From Brevibacillus daliensis (GTDB lineage: Bacteria; Bacillota; Bacilli; Brevibacillales; Brevibacillaceae), in contig NZ_JAJISB010000041.1 in assembly GCF_021245735.1 (NCBI RefSeq), forward strand, positions 1-64,000: a stretch of 64,000 nt of DNA, written 5' to 3'. Shown one piece after another: positions 51,367 to 60,667 of the stretch (its first letter is position 1; each line of letters starts with the position of its first letter). Under the pieces are notes generated by a model. That model was not told where the DNA came from. It was given only the letters and a program-made list of their open reading frames with translations, and made no database searches. The position numbers were made by a program, and so were the translations under genes.

Positions 51367-51562
51367 AGTAGAAGGTACCGTCATCGAACCATTGCCAAAC
51401 GCAATGTTCCGTGTTGAACTGGAGAACGGACACAAAGTTTTGGCGCATGTTTCCGGCAAAATCAGAATGCACTTCATTCGAATTTTGCCAGGAGACAAGG
51501 TAACAGTCGAATTGTCGCCGTACGATCTAACTCGCGGGCGTATTACGTACCGTTACAAATAA
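51344..51562 (+). CDS. infA: Translation initiation factor IF-1
   Basis: A 72-residue OB-fold factor that occupies the 30S A site during initiation. [20 protein letters not shown] and [20 protein letters not shown] are typical. GAAAGGAG upstream. Confidence 0.98.
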   Translation: MAKDDVIEVEGTVIEPLPNAMFRVELENGHKVLAHVSGKIRMHFIRILPGDKVTVELSPYDLTRGRITYRYK

Positions 51563-51575
51563 TGAAAACCCCTAG

Positions 51576-51707
<132 letters not shown>

Positions 51708-51729
51708 ATCAAGGAGGTGCATTTGAGAA

Positions 51730-52098
51730 ATGGCACGTATTGCAGGCGTTGACTTGCCTCGTGAAAAACGAGTTATTATTGCTCTTACCTACATTTTTGG
51801 TATTGGTAACTCCACTGCCCAACGCGTCATCGCTGAAGCTGGCGTAGATGGAAACACTCGTGTTCGCGATTTGACAGAAGACGAAGTAAACAAACTTCGT
51901 GAATTCATCGATAAGAACATTAAAGTTGAAGGTGACCTTCGTCGTGAAGTATCCCTTAACATTAAACGTCTTATGGAAATTGGCTGCTATCGTGGGATCC
52001 GCCATCGTCGCGGGTTGCCAGTTCGAGGTCAAAAATCTAAAACAAATGCTCGTACGCGTAAAGGTCCTCGTCGTACTGTAGCTAACAAGAAGAAGTAA
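51730..52098 (+). CDS. rpsM: Ribosomal protein S13
   Basis: A 122-residue protein of the 30S head contacting P-site t[23 protein letters not shown], the helix-turn-helix region and the basic C-terminal tail [15 protein letters not shown] are typical. AAGGAGGTG upstream. Confidence 0.97.
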   Translation: MARIAGVDLPREKRVIIALTYIFGIGNSTAQRVIAEAGVDGNTRVRDLTEDEVNKLREFIDKNIKVEGDLRREVSLNIKRLMEIGCYRGIRHRRGLPVRGQKSKTNARTRKGPRRTVANKKK

Positions 52099-52115
52099 AG
52101 GAGGGTAAATAAGAC

Positions 52116-52514
52116 ATGGCTAAAAGAAAACAAGCTGCTACTCGTACCCGTCGCCGTGATCGTAAGAATGTTGAAGTCGGCATAGCACACATTCGTTCTA
52201 CTTTTAACAACACAATCGTAACGATCACTGACCCGCATGGCAACGCGATCTCTTGGTCCAGTGCTGGTGCCCTCGGTTTCAGAGGCTCCAAAAAGAGCAC
52301 GCCTTTTGCTGCGCAAATGGCTGCTGAAACAGCTGCTAAAGTTGCTATGGAACACGGTATGCGATCTTTGGAAGTACTGGTTAAAGGTCCTGGATCCGGT
52401 CGTGAGGCTGCTATCCGTTCCTTGCAAGCTGCAGGTTTGGAAGTTAACATGATCAAAGATGTTACACCAATCCCACACAACGGCTGCCGTCCGCCAAAAC
52501 GTCGCCGCGTGTAG
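52116..52514 (+). CDS. rpsK: Ribosomal protein S11
   Basis: A 132-residue platform protein. [20 protein letters not shown] and the C-terminal [18 protein letters not shown] are typical. AAGGAGGG overlaps the end of rpsM. Confidence 0.97.
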   Translation: MAKRKQAATRTRRRDRKNVEVGIAHIRSTFNNTIVTITDPHGNAISWSSAGALGFRGSKKSTPFAAQMAAETAAKVAMEHGMRSLEVLVKGPGSGREAAIRSLQAAGLEVNMIKDVTPIPHNGCRPPKRRRV

Positions 52515-52605
52515 TCGGGTTTATAAAACTCAGAACATGTCCATAATAGAATGGTAGATTCTGCTTTTTTGGCTTGACATGCATGCAAACGGTAAACCGC
52601 CGAAA

Positions 52606-52646
52606 GAAATTCCTGAGTGGGCTCTGTACAGCCCACCTTGAATTTC
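52606..52646 (+). promoter_or_regulatory. Long hairpin before the rpoA ribosome site
   Basis: Outer arms GAAATTC (52606-52612) and GAATTTC (52640-52646) are perfect, as are inner arms GTGGGCT (52617-52623) and AGCCCAC (52630-52636). Between them is a small internal loop (CTGA against CTT), and the apical loop is six bases. No T run follows. It ends just before the GAAGGAGGG of rpoA, in a 159-base gap within the alpha operon. See findings. Confidence 0.65.
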
Positions 52647-52673
52647 GACGTTTTGAAGGAGGGTTTGTTAAGA

Positions 52674-53618
52674 ATGATAGAAATAGAAAAACCTAGAATC
52701 GAGGTTGTGGAGTTAGACGACGACAACTTGTACGGAAAATTCGTCGTTGAACCCCTTGAGCGTGGTTACGGTACAACCCTTGGCAACTCACTCAGACGGA
52801 TACTTCTATCCTCATTGCCAGGCGCGGCGGTCACTTCAGTGCAAATTGATGGTGTACTGCACGAATTCTCTACAATCGATGGAGTCGTGGAGGACGTAAC
52901 CGAGATCATCCTCAACATCAAGGGTCTTGCATTAAAGATCCACTCTGATGAAGAAAAAATCCTTGAGATTGATGCAGAAGGCGAAGGCATTGTTAAAGCA
53001 GGAGATATCCGTGCTGATAGTGACGTGGAGATCTTAAACCCTGATCTTCATATTGCAACGTTAGCAAACGGTGGTCGTCTGCATATTCGCATGACAGCTG
53101 GTCGTGGACGCGGATATGTCCAAGCAGATGGCAATAAGTCTGAAGATCAGCCAATCGGTGTAATTCCAATTGACTCCATTTATACTCCTATTAAGCGTGT
53201 AAACTATCAAGTTGAGAATACCCGTGTAGGGCAAATGACCAACTATGACAAGTTGACGTTGGAAGTATGGACCAATGGAAGCATTCGTCCTGAGGAAGCT
53301 GTCAGCCTTGGTGCAAAAATCATGACAGAACATCTTAACCTGTTCGTTGGTCTAACTGACGAAGCGAAAGATGCAGAAATCATGGTTGAAAAAGAAGAAG
53401 ATAAGAAAGAAAAAGTGTTGGAGATGACTATCGAAGAGCTTGATCTTTCTGTTCGTTCTTACAACTGCTTGAAACGTGCTGGTATCAACACGGTTCAAGA
53501 GTTAACACAGAAGTCTGAAGAAGACATGATGAAAGTTCGTAACTTGGGACGTAAATCTCTGGAAGAAGTTCAAGAAAAACTTCAAGAACTTGGTCTGGGA
53601 TTGCGTAACGACGATTAG
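52674..53618 (+). CDS. rpoA: RNA polymerase alpha subunit
   Basis: A 314-residue subunit that nucleates polymerase assembly. The N-terminal assembly domain contains [20 protein letters not shown]. The C-terminal domain that binds UP elements and activators contains [20 protein letters not shown] and [14 protein letters not shown] 52674 follows GAAGGAGGG; the longer frame from 52617 runs through the hairpin and is rejected. Confidence 0.98.
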   Translation: MIEIEKPRIEVVELDDDNLYGKFVVEPLERGYGTTLGNSLRRILLSSLPGAAVTSVQIDGVLHEFSTIDGVVEDVTEIILNIKGLALKIHSDEEKILEIDAEGEGIVKAGDIRADSDVEILNPDLHIATLANGGRLHIRMTAGRGRGYVQADGNKSEDQPIGVIPIDSIYTPIKRVNYQVENTRVGQMTNYDKLTLEVWTNGSIRPEEAVSLGAKIMTEHLNLFVGLTDEAKDAEIMVEKEEDKKEKVLEMTIEELDLSVRSYNCLKRAGINTVQELTQKSEEDMMKVRNLGRKSLEEVQEKLQELGLGLRNDD

Positions 53619-53736
53619 AGCTTTTCGCATAGATTTCGATACAGATTGTTTATCACCACTCCTTGATTCGGGAGAGGGTCAAATCTGGCAAGCAAGCTGA
53701 TTGAACACAACCTGCCAGAAAGAAGGAGGTAAGAAC

Positions 53737-54099
53737 ATGGCATACCGTAAACTAGGACGTCGCAGTGCGGCTCGTAAAGCTTTATTCCGTGATTTGGTTA
53801 CTGACCTTATCATCAATGAGCGCATTGAAACGACTGAAATGAAAGCGAAGGAACTTCGTTCTATCGCTGATAAAATGGTCACTCTAGCAAAACGTGGTGA
53901 TCTTCATGCTCGTCGTCAAGTGGCAGCTTTCGTTCGTAACGAAGTAGCTACTGAGGAAGGCAAAACAGCTGTTCAAAAATTGTTCGATGATATCGCTCCT
54001 CGTTATGCTGAGCGTAACGGTGGATACACTCGTATCCTGAAAATTGGTCCTCGTCGTGGAGACGCAGCACCAATGGCTTTTATCGAATTAGTTGAATAG
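53737..54099 (+). CDS. rplQ: Ribosomal protein L17
   Basis: A 120-residue tunnel-exit protein. [20 protein letters not shown] and [20 protein letters not shown] are typical. ATG 53737 follows AAAGGAGGT; twelve upstream codons of the open frame are rejected. Last gene of the alpha operon. Confidence 0.97.
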   Translation: MAYRKLGRRSAARKALFRDLVTDLIINERIETTEMKAKELRSIADKMVTLAKRGDLHARRQVAAFVRNEVATEEGKTAVQKLFDDIAPRYAERNGGYTRILKIGPRRGDAAPMAFIELVE

Positions 54100-54103
54100 T
54101 ATC

Positions 54104-54164
54104 GGGTTGAGAAAGGGTGAGGACAGGGTCTGGTTTATCCGGGTTCTGATTCAACCCTTTTTTC
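54104..54164 (+). terminator. Rho-independent terminator after rplQ
   Basis: GGGTTGA (54104-54110) and TCAACCC (54151-54157) form the base stem, with a long, partly structured loop, followed by TTTTTTC. It would end the S10-spc-alpha transcript. Confidence 0.7.
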
Positions 54165-54189
54165 TTTTACCCGAAAACTTTTTAATGAA

Positions 54190-55074
54190 TTGATATTGCC
54201 AACTGAGGATGTGGAGACATTGAAAGATCAGGAGCAAACAATTGAAGCCAAGCAGGTTGCGTTCCAATATGAATCGGAAGATGGTTCCTCTACTCCCGTG
54301 TTACAGAATGTCAGCTTTTCTATTAAGAAGGGCTCTTTCGTCTCTATCATTGGTCATAATGGTTCTGGTAAATCAACAATAGCCAAGCTAATAAATGCCT
54401 TATTAGTTCCGTCAGAAGGTGCTATTATCGTTAGTGGGTTTTCCACAAGTGAACAAGAGTATCTGTGGGAGATCAGGCAACAGGTTGGAATGGTTTTTCA
54501 GAATCCTGATAACCAAATTGTTGGGACAATTGTGGAGGATGATGTTGCGTTTGGTCTGGAGAATCTGGGGATTGAACGAGAGGAAATGCGCAAACGCATT
54601 GACGAGTCTCTGGCTGCAGTCAAGATGTCTGCCTATTTAAAATCTCAACCTCAGCGATTATCCGGGGGCCAGAAACAACGTGTAGCGATTGCCGGCATTC
54701 TAGCGATGCGTCCATCTATTATTATCCTGGATGAAGCTACAGCCATGCTTGATCCACAAGGACGTAAAGAGGTCATGCAACTGGTTCATCAGTTACATCT
54801 GGAAGAGGGATTTACCATCGTAAATATTACCCACTTCCCGGAAGAAACACTAGGTTCAGATCGAATCATTGTCATGGAACAAGGGAAAATATATGCGGAT
54901 GGTACACCATCCGAGGTATATGCTGATGTGGAAGGGTTACTAGCGATTGGGCTGGATGTTCCTTTTGCCGTTCGTTTGCATCATTTCTTACAGCAGCATG
55001 GCTTTTCTCTTTCAACAGTGCTGGATCAGGAGGAGTTGGTTGACGAACTATGCAAATCTCTTTTGAAAACGTGA
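54190..55074 (+). CDS. ecfA1: ECF transporter ATPase A1
   Basis: A 294-residue ABC ATPase that powers shared-module vitamin uptake with EcfA2 and EcfT. Walker A is GHNGSGKST, the Q-loop FQNPDNQ, the signature LSGGQKQR and Walker B IIILDEAT. The start is uncertain: no ATG is available, and TTG 54190, GTG 54211 and TTG 54220 are possible. The last is closest to GAGGATGTGGAG. The family core begins about residue 19 of the longest form. Overlaps ecfA2 by 25 bases. Confidence 0.93.
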   Translation: MILPTEDVETLKDQEQTIEAKQVAFQYESEDGSSTPVLQNVSFSIKKGSFVSIIGHNGSGKSTIAKLINALLVPSEGAIIVSGFSTSEQEYLWEIRQQVGMVFQNPDNQIVGTIVEDDVAFGLENLGIEREEMRKRIDESLAAVKMSAYLKSQPQRLSGGQKQRVAIAGILAMRPSIIILDEATAMLDPQGRKEVMQLVHQLHLEEGFTIVNITHFPEETLGSDRIIVMEQGKIYADGTPSEVYADVEGLLAIGLDVPFAVRLHHFLQQHGFSLSTVLDQEELVDELCKSLLKT

Positions 55075-55928
55075 GCTATGTGTATGGAAAGGGAACGCCT
55101 TTTGAAAAGGCTGCTATATCTGATGTTTCCTTTTCTATTCCATCTGGCTCTTTTGTCGGAGTGATCGGGCAAACTGGTTCGGGTAAATCAACACTGATTC
55201 AACACGTCAATGGTCTGTTGAAACCTTCAGCTGGCACAATACGTGTTGGGGAGATAGCAATAACTCCTGAAACCAAGAAAGTCCACTCACTGAGAAGTAA
55301 AGTTGGACTTGTGTTTCAATATCCTGAGCACCAGTTGTTTGAAGAGACGGTTATACAAGACGTCATGTACGGGCCACTGAATTTTGATTTGCCTAAAGAC
55401 CTTGCGTACCAAAGAGCGAAAGAAGCTTTGGAAATTGTAGGTCTTCCTTTTGAGGAAATCAAAGATCGCTCTCCTTTTCATCTGAGTGGTGGACAAATGC
55501 GTCGGGTAGCTATCGCTGGGGTATTGGCGATGCAACCGAAAGTGCTTGTGCTAGATGAACCGACAGCTGGATTAGATCCTGCTGGAAGAAAAGCAATTCT
55601 TAACGGAATCTATCAAATTCACAAGGCTGAGCAACTGACTACCTTGTTAGTTACACATAGCATGGAAGAAGTGGCACGTTATGCCGATCAGTTGTTGGTA
55701 CTTGCTAATGGTCGTGTAGCTATGCAGGGTACACCTGAAGAAGTGTTCTCGAAAAAAGAGGAACTTCGTGAGTTGGCACTTGATGTACCGGAAACGGTCT
55801 CGTTCGTGCACCGTCTCAATGAAAGGTTACCTAAAGACCAGCAGTTATCTCCAACGCTTTATAAAGAAGAGGATTTGACTGCCTATCTGCTTACCCTATT
55901 GCAACAAAAGAAGGGGGAAGGCAGATGA
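55050..55928 (+). CDS. ecfA2: ECF transporter ATPase A2
   Basis: A 292-residue ABC ATPase, partner of EcfA1. Walker A is GQTGSGKST, the Q-loop FQYPEHQ, the signature LSGGQMRR and Walker B VLVLDEPTAGLDP. ATG start lies inside ecfA1 with AGGAGGAG upstream; its TGA overlaps the ecfT start (ATGA). Confidence 0.95.
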   Translation: MQISFENVSYVYGKGTPFEKAAISDVSFSIPSGSFVGVIGQTGSGKSTLIQHVNGLLKPSAGTIRVGEIAITPETKKVHSLRSKVGLVFQYPEHQLFEETVIQDVMYGPLNFDLPKDLAYQRAKEALEIVGLPFEEIKDRSPFHLSGGQMRRVAIAGVLAMQPKVLVLDEPTAGLDPAGRKAILNGIYQIHKAEQLTTLLVTHSMEEVARYADQLLVLANGRVAMQGTPEEVFSKKEELRELALDVPETVSFVHRLNERLPKDQQLSPTLYKEEDLTAYLLTLLQQKKGEGR

Positions 55929-56728
55929 GCATACTGCAAAATTTTACATTAGGACAGTTCGTTCCTAGTGATTCGTTTGTTCACCGTTTAGACCCCCGAA
56001 GTAAGTTCTTGTTTTTGCTTGTCTACGCAGTAGTCGTTTTTTTGTCTAATCAAATATGGTTATATGCAGTATTTACCGCTATCCTTATTTTTTCCTTACG
56101 ACTTTCTAAATTGTCACTCGCCTATATTTTCCGTGGATTAAAGCCAGTATGGTTCTTACTCGTATTTACGATTATTCTCCAGCTTTTCTTGACGAAAGGT
56201 GGAGAGGTGTATGTACAGTGGGGATGGTTTTCTATTGAGGAAGATGGTGTACGACAGGCATTTTTTATAGCCATGCGCCTTGGGTTGATTGTTGTAATGA
56301 GCTCTCTGTTGACCTTGACGACATCGCCTATGGATTTGACTGATGGTATAGAGAAAATGTTAGGTCCCTTCAAAAAGATTGGGCTACCCGTCCATGAGCT
56401 GGCTTTGATGCTTTCCATCGCTATTCGTTTCATTCCTACGCTATTGGAGGAGACGGACAAGATCATGAAGGCACAAATGTCACGAGGGGCCAATTTTGAA
56501 AGTGGTGGAATGATATCACGGGCAAAAGCGATGATTGCGATCGTTATTCCGTTGTTTGTCAGTGCATTTCGACGTGCTGAGGACCTTGCTCTTGCTATGG
56601 AGGCCAGAGGGTACCGAGGAGATGTAGGACGAACTAAGCTTCGTCAGCTGGCATTCAGCTATCGAGACGGACTAGTAATTGTGTTTATGATCCTTATGGT
56701 AGTTGCAGTAGGAGTGTGGAGAGTGTGA
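55925..56728 (+). CDS. ecfT: ECF transporter membrane subunit T
   Basis: A 267-residue membrane protein that couples the ATPases to substrate-specific S components. It has several hydrophobic segments. The cytoplasmic coupling helices carry the family's A-R-G motifs (MSRGANFESGGM and MEARGYRGD). ATGA overlap with ecfA2 and a GTGA overlap with truA show a tightly coupled unit. Confidence 0.94.
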   Translation: MSILQNFTLGQFVPSDSFVHRLDPRSKFLFLLVYAVVVFLSNQIWLYAVFTAILIFSLRLSKLSLAYIFRGLKPVWFLLVFTIILQLFLTKGGEVYVQWGWFSIEEDGVRQAFFIAMRLGLIVVMSSLLTLTTSPMDLTDGIEKMLGPFKKIGLPVHELALMLSIAIRFIPTLLEETDKIMKAQMSRGANFESGGMISRAKAMIAIVIPLFVSAFRRAEDLALAMEARGYRGDVGRTKLRQLAFSYRDGLVIVFMILMVVAVGVWRV

Positions 56729-57465
56729 AAAGGCTAAAGGGGATCGTGGCGTACGATGGGACTGATTATAGTGGCTTTCAAGTCCAACCTGATCAGATAA
56801 CCGTTCAGGAAGAGATCGAAAAGGCGTTACATCTGATAACGGGAGAAGAGATTCGAATAGCTGGTTCCGGTCGTACGGACGCAGGTGTTCATGCCCGAGG
56901 GCAAGTATTTCATTTTGATACGGAATCTACCATCCCTATGCAAAAGTGGCGTCTGATTTTGAATAACAAGCTTCCTGACTCTATTGTAATTCAATCAGTA
57001 GAAGAGGTAGATTCTTCGTTTCACGTGAGATTTGATGTGAAGCAAAAGGAATATCGCTACTGTATTGATAATGCGCAGGTACCCGATATCTTTCGTCACC
57101 GCTATGCTTGGCATATTCGCCACACATTGAACGTAGAAGCGATGCGTGAAGCTGCTATGCATGTAGTAGGGACGCATGATTTTACGACCTTCTGCTCAGC
57201 AAAAACACATGTGGAAGACAGGGTACGAACGATTTACGATCTAAGGGTGGAACAGGATGGTTCACTACTGTGGGTAATTTGCCGCGGTAATGGATTTTTA
57301 TACAACATGGTACGGATTATTGTGGGGACGCTGGTAAACGTGGGAGAAGGCAAGTACAAGCCTGAGGAGATCAAAAGATTTTTAGATGGTTGTAATCGGG
57401 AGTTGGCTGGCAAAACGGCACCACCACAAGGTCTTACGATGTGGGAAGTATTTTACAGCGAGTAG
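56725..57465 (+). CDS. truA: tRNA pseudouridine synthase A
   Basis: A 246-residue enzyme that modifies U38-40 in the anticodon stem. The catalytic Asp is in GSGRTDAGVHARGQV (about residue 52). YDGTDYSGFQVQP at the start and RGNGFLYNMVRIIVGTLVNVG at the C-terminal side are typical. GTG 56725 overlaps the ecfT stop and gives the expected N-terminus; a GTG at 56716 is possible. Confidence 0.95.
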   Translation: MKRLKGIVAYDGTDYSGFQVQPDQITVQEEIEKALHLITGEEIRIAGSGRTDAGVHARGQVFHFDTESTIPMQKWRLILNNKLPDSIVIQSVEEVDSSFHVRFDVKQKEYRYCIDNAQVPDIFRHRYAWHIRHTLNVEAMREAAMHVVGTHDFTTFCSAKTHVEDRVRTIYDLRVEQDGSLLWVICRGNGFLYNMVRIIVGTLVNVGEGKYKPEEIKRFLDGCNRELAGKTAPPQGLTMWEVFYSE

Positions 57466-57479
57466 AAATAGCTTTTCTC

Positions 57480-57508
57480 TTGACTATGAAATACTGATAT
57501 AGTATGAT
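57480..57508 (+). promoter_or_regulatory. SigA promoter of rplM-rpsI
   Basis: TTGACT (57480-57485), a 17-base spacer and TATGAT (57503-57508), just after the truA stop. It leaves a leader of about 145 bases. Confidence 0.85.
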
Positions 57509-57519
57509 AATCAATGGTA

Positions 57520-57648
57520 TTTTCATACCCGTCTAGCCCCACTCTAGCCCCGGGAATTGAAAATGATTTGTTTCGAAGATAGGACACACAAGGTGAAGTT
57601 GTTCACCGTTGCAGCTTCAACTTTTAACTATGAACGGCAAGATATTTA
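57520..57648 (+). promoter_or_regulatory. Probable L13 leader
   Basis: Position before rplM and several alternative pairings fit an r-protein leader. GGTGAA/TTCACC (57592-57607) forms a 4-base-loop hairpin, while AGTTG/CAACT or a wider GTTC...GAAC pairing would exclude it. The AGGACACACAAGG stretch precedes it. Family assignment is by position and general look. Confidence 0.5.
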
Positions 57649-57660
57649 GGAGGGACAAAC

Positions 57661-58098
57661 ATGCGTACCACATATATGGCGAAACCGCTTCAAGTTGAAC
57701 GCAAATGGTACATCGTTGACGCAGAAGGCCAAACTCTTGGTCGTATTGCTTCTGAAGTAGCAACGATCCTACGCGGCAAACATAAGCCTGAATTTACACC
57801 ACACGTTGACACTGGTGATTTTGTAATCGTTCTGAACGCAGACAAAATCAAACTTACTGGTAAAAAACTAACTGACAAAATGTACTATAGACACTCCATG
57901 CATCCAGGTGGTTTGAAAGCTACACCTGCTGGAGAAATGTTGAACAAACGTCCTGACCGTCTATTCGAACTAGCTGTTAAAGGCATGCTTCCTAAAAACA
58001 GCTTGGGACGTCAAATGTTCTCAAAACTAAAAGTTTATGCTGGTACTGAGCATCCACATGCTGCTCAAAAACCAGAAGCATGGCAAATTCGCGGCTAA
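57661..58098 (+). CDS. rplM: Ribosomal protein L13
   Basis: A 145-residue early-assembly 50S protein. [20 protein letters not shown] at the start and the signature [20 protein letters not shown] are typical. AGGAGGG upstream. Confidence 0.97.
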   Translation: MRTTYMAKPLQVERKWYIVDAEGQTLGRIASEVATILRGKHKPEFTPHVDTGDFVIVLNADKIKLTGKKLTDKMYYRHSMHPGGLKATPAGEMLNKRPDRLFELAVKGMLPKNSLGRQMFSKLKVYAGTEHPHAAQKPEAWQIRG

Positions 58099-58117
58099 TT
58101 AAAGGAGGAAATGACTC

Positions 58118-58510
58118 GTGGCACAAGTTCAATACTACGGTACAGGTCGTCGTAAACACTCCGTAGCACGCGTTCGCCTGGTTCCAGGTGAGGGTCGCAT
58201 CGTGATCAACAAGCGTGTTATGGATAACTATTTTGGTTTGGAAACTCTAAAACTGATCGTAAAACAACCACTTGTGTTGACTGAAACATTGGGACGCTAT
58301 GATGTTTTGGTTAACGTAGCAGGTGGGGGTACTACAGGTCAAGCAGGTGCAATCCGTCATGGTGTTGCTCGTGCATTGCTTAAAGCAGATCCAGAACTTC
58401 GCGGTGCTCTAAAACGCGCTGGATTCTTAACTCGTGACCCACGTATGAAAGAACGTAAAAAATACGGCTTGAAAGCAGCTCGTCGCGCTCCTCAGTTCTC
58501 CAAGCGCTAA
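58118..58510 (+). CDS. rpsI: Ribosomal protein S9
   Basis: A 130-residue 30S head protein whose C-terminal tail reaches the P-site t[23 protein letters not shown] and [20 protein letters not shown] are typical; the tail ends in PQFSKR. GTG start behind AAAGGAGG. Confidence 0.97.
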   Translation: MAQVQYYGTGRRKHSVARVRLVPGEGRIVINKRVMDNYFGLETLKLIVKQPLVLTETLGRYDVLVNVAGGGTTGQAGAIRHGVARALLKADPELRGALKRAGFLTRDPRMKERKKYGLKAARRAPQFSKR

Positions 58511-58535
58511 GAAGCTTTCGGTATCAAGAATTATC

Positions 58536-58572
58536 GCCCTTGGCCTTTACTGGTCAGGGGCTTTTATTTTTT
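58536..58572 (+). terminator. Rho-independent terminator after rpsI
   Basis: GCCCTTGGCC pairs with GGTCAGGGGC (arms about 58536-58545 and 58552-58561, with G-T pairs), followed by TTTTATTTTTT. Confidence 0.85.
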
Positions 58573-58621
58573 CACCTGATAGGGTGAAGTGGAAGTCGTT
58601 CTGTTACCCAAGATACGATTT

Positions 58622-58655
58622 GATAAAAAAACAAGCCACCATAGATGGCTTGTTT
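58622..58655 (-). terminator. Terminator for minus-strand transcription
   Basis: Perfect 10-bp arms AAACAAGCCA (58629-58638) and TGGCTTGTTT (58646-58655). On the minus strand it is followed by a run of seven Ts, so it terminates leftward transcripts. It lies just after the stop of the minus-strand gene remnant at 58661. Confidence 0.75.
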
Positions 58656-58660
58656 GAAAA

Positions 58661-58791
58661 TTATTTTAAGGAATGCGAGCTAGACCTTATCCCACTCCAT
58701 TTATTGACCTCCCGTACAAAAGCGTCCGGTTCATCGAGTGTAAGATATATTTTCTCGACACCTTAGTTGGTAATGTTTGGATGGTATACAT
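58661..58791 (-). pseudogene. Frameshifted small gene or gene fragment, unrecognised
   Basis: On the minus strand an ATG (58789-58791) opens MYTIQTLPTK. A two-base shift at GTGT (58760-58761) then leads into VEKIYLTLDEPDAFVREVNK and on to RSSSHSLK before a TAA at 58661-58663. The second part reads like a real, non-repetitive protein and is preceded by a stop in its own frame. A good terminator follows. No ribosome site was seen. Family not recognised. Confidence 0.4.
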
Positions 58792-59010
58792 TTTCGCGAA
58801 TGATAGCATGAAAGTAAATAATTCGCAATAATTATCAAAGAAAAACAAACGCGACTTCCTTACGAGAAAAAACGGAGTTAATCATTTTGTTTTTTTGCAA
58901 TCAATTTGTCAAATGAGAAGGGCAATCCTCCCTATAGTGAACTGCTATACTAAGAGTATAGATATGACTGAAAAGATAAATTTTTTCAGTTTAAAAAAGG
59001 AGTCTTCTCT
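58792..59010. other. Gene-free stretch before the DUF2225 gene
   Basis: This is the AT-rich right part of the gap 58511-59010. It contains small hairpins CTATACT/AGTATAG (58945-58961) and ACTGAAAA/TTTTCAGT (about 58967-58990), the second close to the AAAAAAGGAG ribosome site of the next gene. No convincing promoter pair was found. Confidence 0.4.
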
Positions 59011-59766
59011 ATGAATATACTAGCTAGCATCTCATCACAGGATGAGGTAAATAAGATTAGTCCTCTTTACGAGAAGAAATGTGAATGTCCATTTTGCTCA
59101 CATGCATTTACTACACATAAAATTCGCTCTCGGTTTATTCAAGTAGAAAAGCGTGATTCTGATTTTTGTAGCTATTACAAAGATCCGAACCTTAATCCGT
59201 TGCTTTATTACGTATGTGTGTGCCCAGCATGTGGCTATTCATTTACCGAACATTTTAACAAGTATTTTAAACCTGAATCTCAAACTATTATTCAGGAGAA
59301 AATTACTTCTAAATGGGAAAATAAAAATCTAGGTGGAAAGCGTACGTATAAACAAGCAATTGACTCATATAAGCTAGCTCTCGTATGCGCTCAGGTTAAA
59401 GGAGAACCGCATATTACTCTGGCATCTTTATGCTTGCGACTGGCATGGCTATATCGATTGATCAACATGTCTGGTAACGAAAAACGTTTTTTGGAACTAG
59501 CAATCGAGGAATACAAAGATTCTTATCTGGAAGGTGACTATATTCGTCAGGAAAAGCCAATGTCTGATGTGCGTATTCTATATGAAATAGGTGAATTGTT
59601 ACGTAGAGTGAAAAAGTTTGATGAAGCTGTATATTACTTTAATAAAGTAATTGCTTTAAGAGGAAAAACAATTGAGACAGGCATTATCAATCTCGCTCAG
59701 GAGCAATGGAAGGTAGCAAGAGAAGAGAAAAAGGCTGTATCGCTAGACAGCATGGGAGTATTGTAG
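59011..59766 (+). CDS. DUF2225 protein with CxxC pairs and TPR-like helices
   Basis: A 251-residue protein of unknown function. Two CxxC pairs in the N-terminal third (CECPFC and CVCPAC) suggest zinc binding. The rest is helical and TPR-like, with KQAIDSYKLALVCAQVKGEP and KKFDEAVYYFNKVIALRGKT. Members are common in spore-forming Firmicutes. AAAAAGGAG lies 10 bases upstream. It appears monocistronic and lies between rpsI and cwlD. Confidence 0.85.
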   Translation: MNILASISSQDEVNKISPLYEKKCECPFCSHAFTTHKIRSRFIQVEKRDSDFCSYYKDPNLNPLLYYVCVCPACGYSFTEHFNKYFKPESQTIIQEKITSKWENKNLGGKRTYKQAIDSYKLALVCAQVKGEPHITLASLCLRLAWLYRLINMSGNEKRFLELAIEEYKDSYLEGDYIRQEKPMSDVRILYEIGELLRRVKKFDEAVYYFNKVIALRGKTIETGIINLAQEQWKVAREEKKAVSLDSMGVL

Positions 59767-59910
59767 ACGTATTTGAATACATATAACTAAGATTTCCCTG
59801 CAGTAAATATTCGGCAGGATTTTTGAGAAGAGAGAAAGACAACCAGTCATAAGTAGATACCTTTGTCCATATGATATTGAAGAGAATGGGACAAAGGAGC
59901 GGGATGAAGG

Positions 59911-60633
59911 TTGACTAGAAAAGTGATTGGATGGGTTCTTGCCTGTTTTTTGCTCGTTGTCATCTTCACCTATAAGCTACCAGCACATTCGTCATGGACC
60001 ACCTGGACATTACCTCTTGCTGGTACGGTAATCGCTATAGACGCAGGCCATGGTGGCTTAGATGGCGGAGCTGTGAGCAAGGATGGCAAATTGATTGAAA
60101 AAGAAATAACTCTTCCGATTAGTCTCTACTTACGAGATTTTCTGCAACAGTCAGGGGCTTATGTCATCATGACCAGGGAAGAAGATAAAGACCTTTCTTC
60201 AGATGGTGCAGCTAAAAAGGGAAAGAGAAAATCAGAGGATATCCGTAATCGCGTCAAGTTTATCAACGAAAATACCCCGGACCTGTTAGTTAGTATCCAT
60301 TTGAACAGCATACTTCAGGAAAAGTGGAACGGTGCACAAACGTTTTACTTTCCAGCTTTTGAGGAGAGCGGATTGGTAGCTAATTTGGTTCAGGATGAGA
60401 TCAAGCGAGTACTTGAAAATACAGAGCGATTACCGAAGAAGACGGACGATATTTTTTTGATACGAGAAGTTAAAACCCCTGCTGTCTTAGTTGAAGTAGG
60501 TTTTCTCTCCAATAAAGTAGAAGCGGAAAAACTGGGAACTGAGGAGTACCAAAAAGCCATGGCAAATGCCATCTATCAAGGAATTCTCAGATATTATTCC
60601 GATGAAAAAATAAAACCTTCAAGTACACCTTAG
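59911..60633 (+). CDS. cwlD: CwlD, spore-cortex N-acetylmuramoyl-L-alanine amidase
   Basis: A 240-residue Amidase_3 enzyme that helps make muramic-delta-lactam in the spore cortex. A membrane-anchoring N-terminal segment (VIGWVLACFLLVVIFTYKL) precedes the catalytic domain. Zinc ligands are in AIDAGHGGLDGG, the Glu of LIEKEITL and SIHLNS; the catalytic Glu is in VLVEVGFLSN. TTG start with AAAGGAG and GAAGG upstream. Part of the cwlD-salA-gerD-kbaA neighbourhood known in Bacillus. Confidence 0.94.
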   Translation: MTRKVIGWVLACFLLVVIFTYKLPAHSSWTTWTLPLAGTVIAIDAGHGGLDGGAVSKDGKLIEKEITLPISLYLRDFLQQSGAYVIMTREEDKDLSSDGAAKKGKRKSEDIRNRVKFINENTPDLLVSIHLNSILQEKWNGAQTFYFPAFEESGLVANLVQDEIKRVLENTERLPKKTDDIFLIREVKTPAVLVEVGFLSNKVEAEKLGTEEYQKAMANAIYQGILRYYSDEKIKPSSTP

Positions 60634-60646
60634 CACGGTGTACTTG
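60621..60646 (+). terminator. Hairpin overlapping the cwlD stop
   Basis: Perfect 9-bp arms AAGTACACC (60621-60629) and GGTGTACTT (60637-60645). The tail is only moderately T-rich, so termination may be partial. Confidence 0.6.
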
Positions 60647-60667
60647 TTCTGTGTTTACAATCAAGTG

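Noticed and set aside
58584-58766. 60-residue plus-strand open frame after rpsI
   Set aside because: It runs through the hairpin at 58629-58655, has no ribosome site, and is opposite the more protein-like minus-strand remnant.
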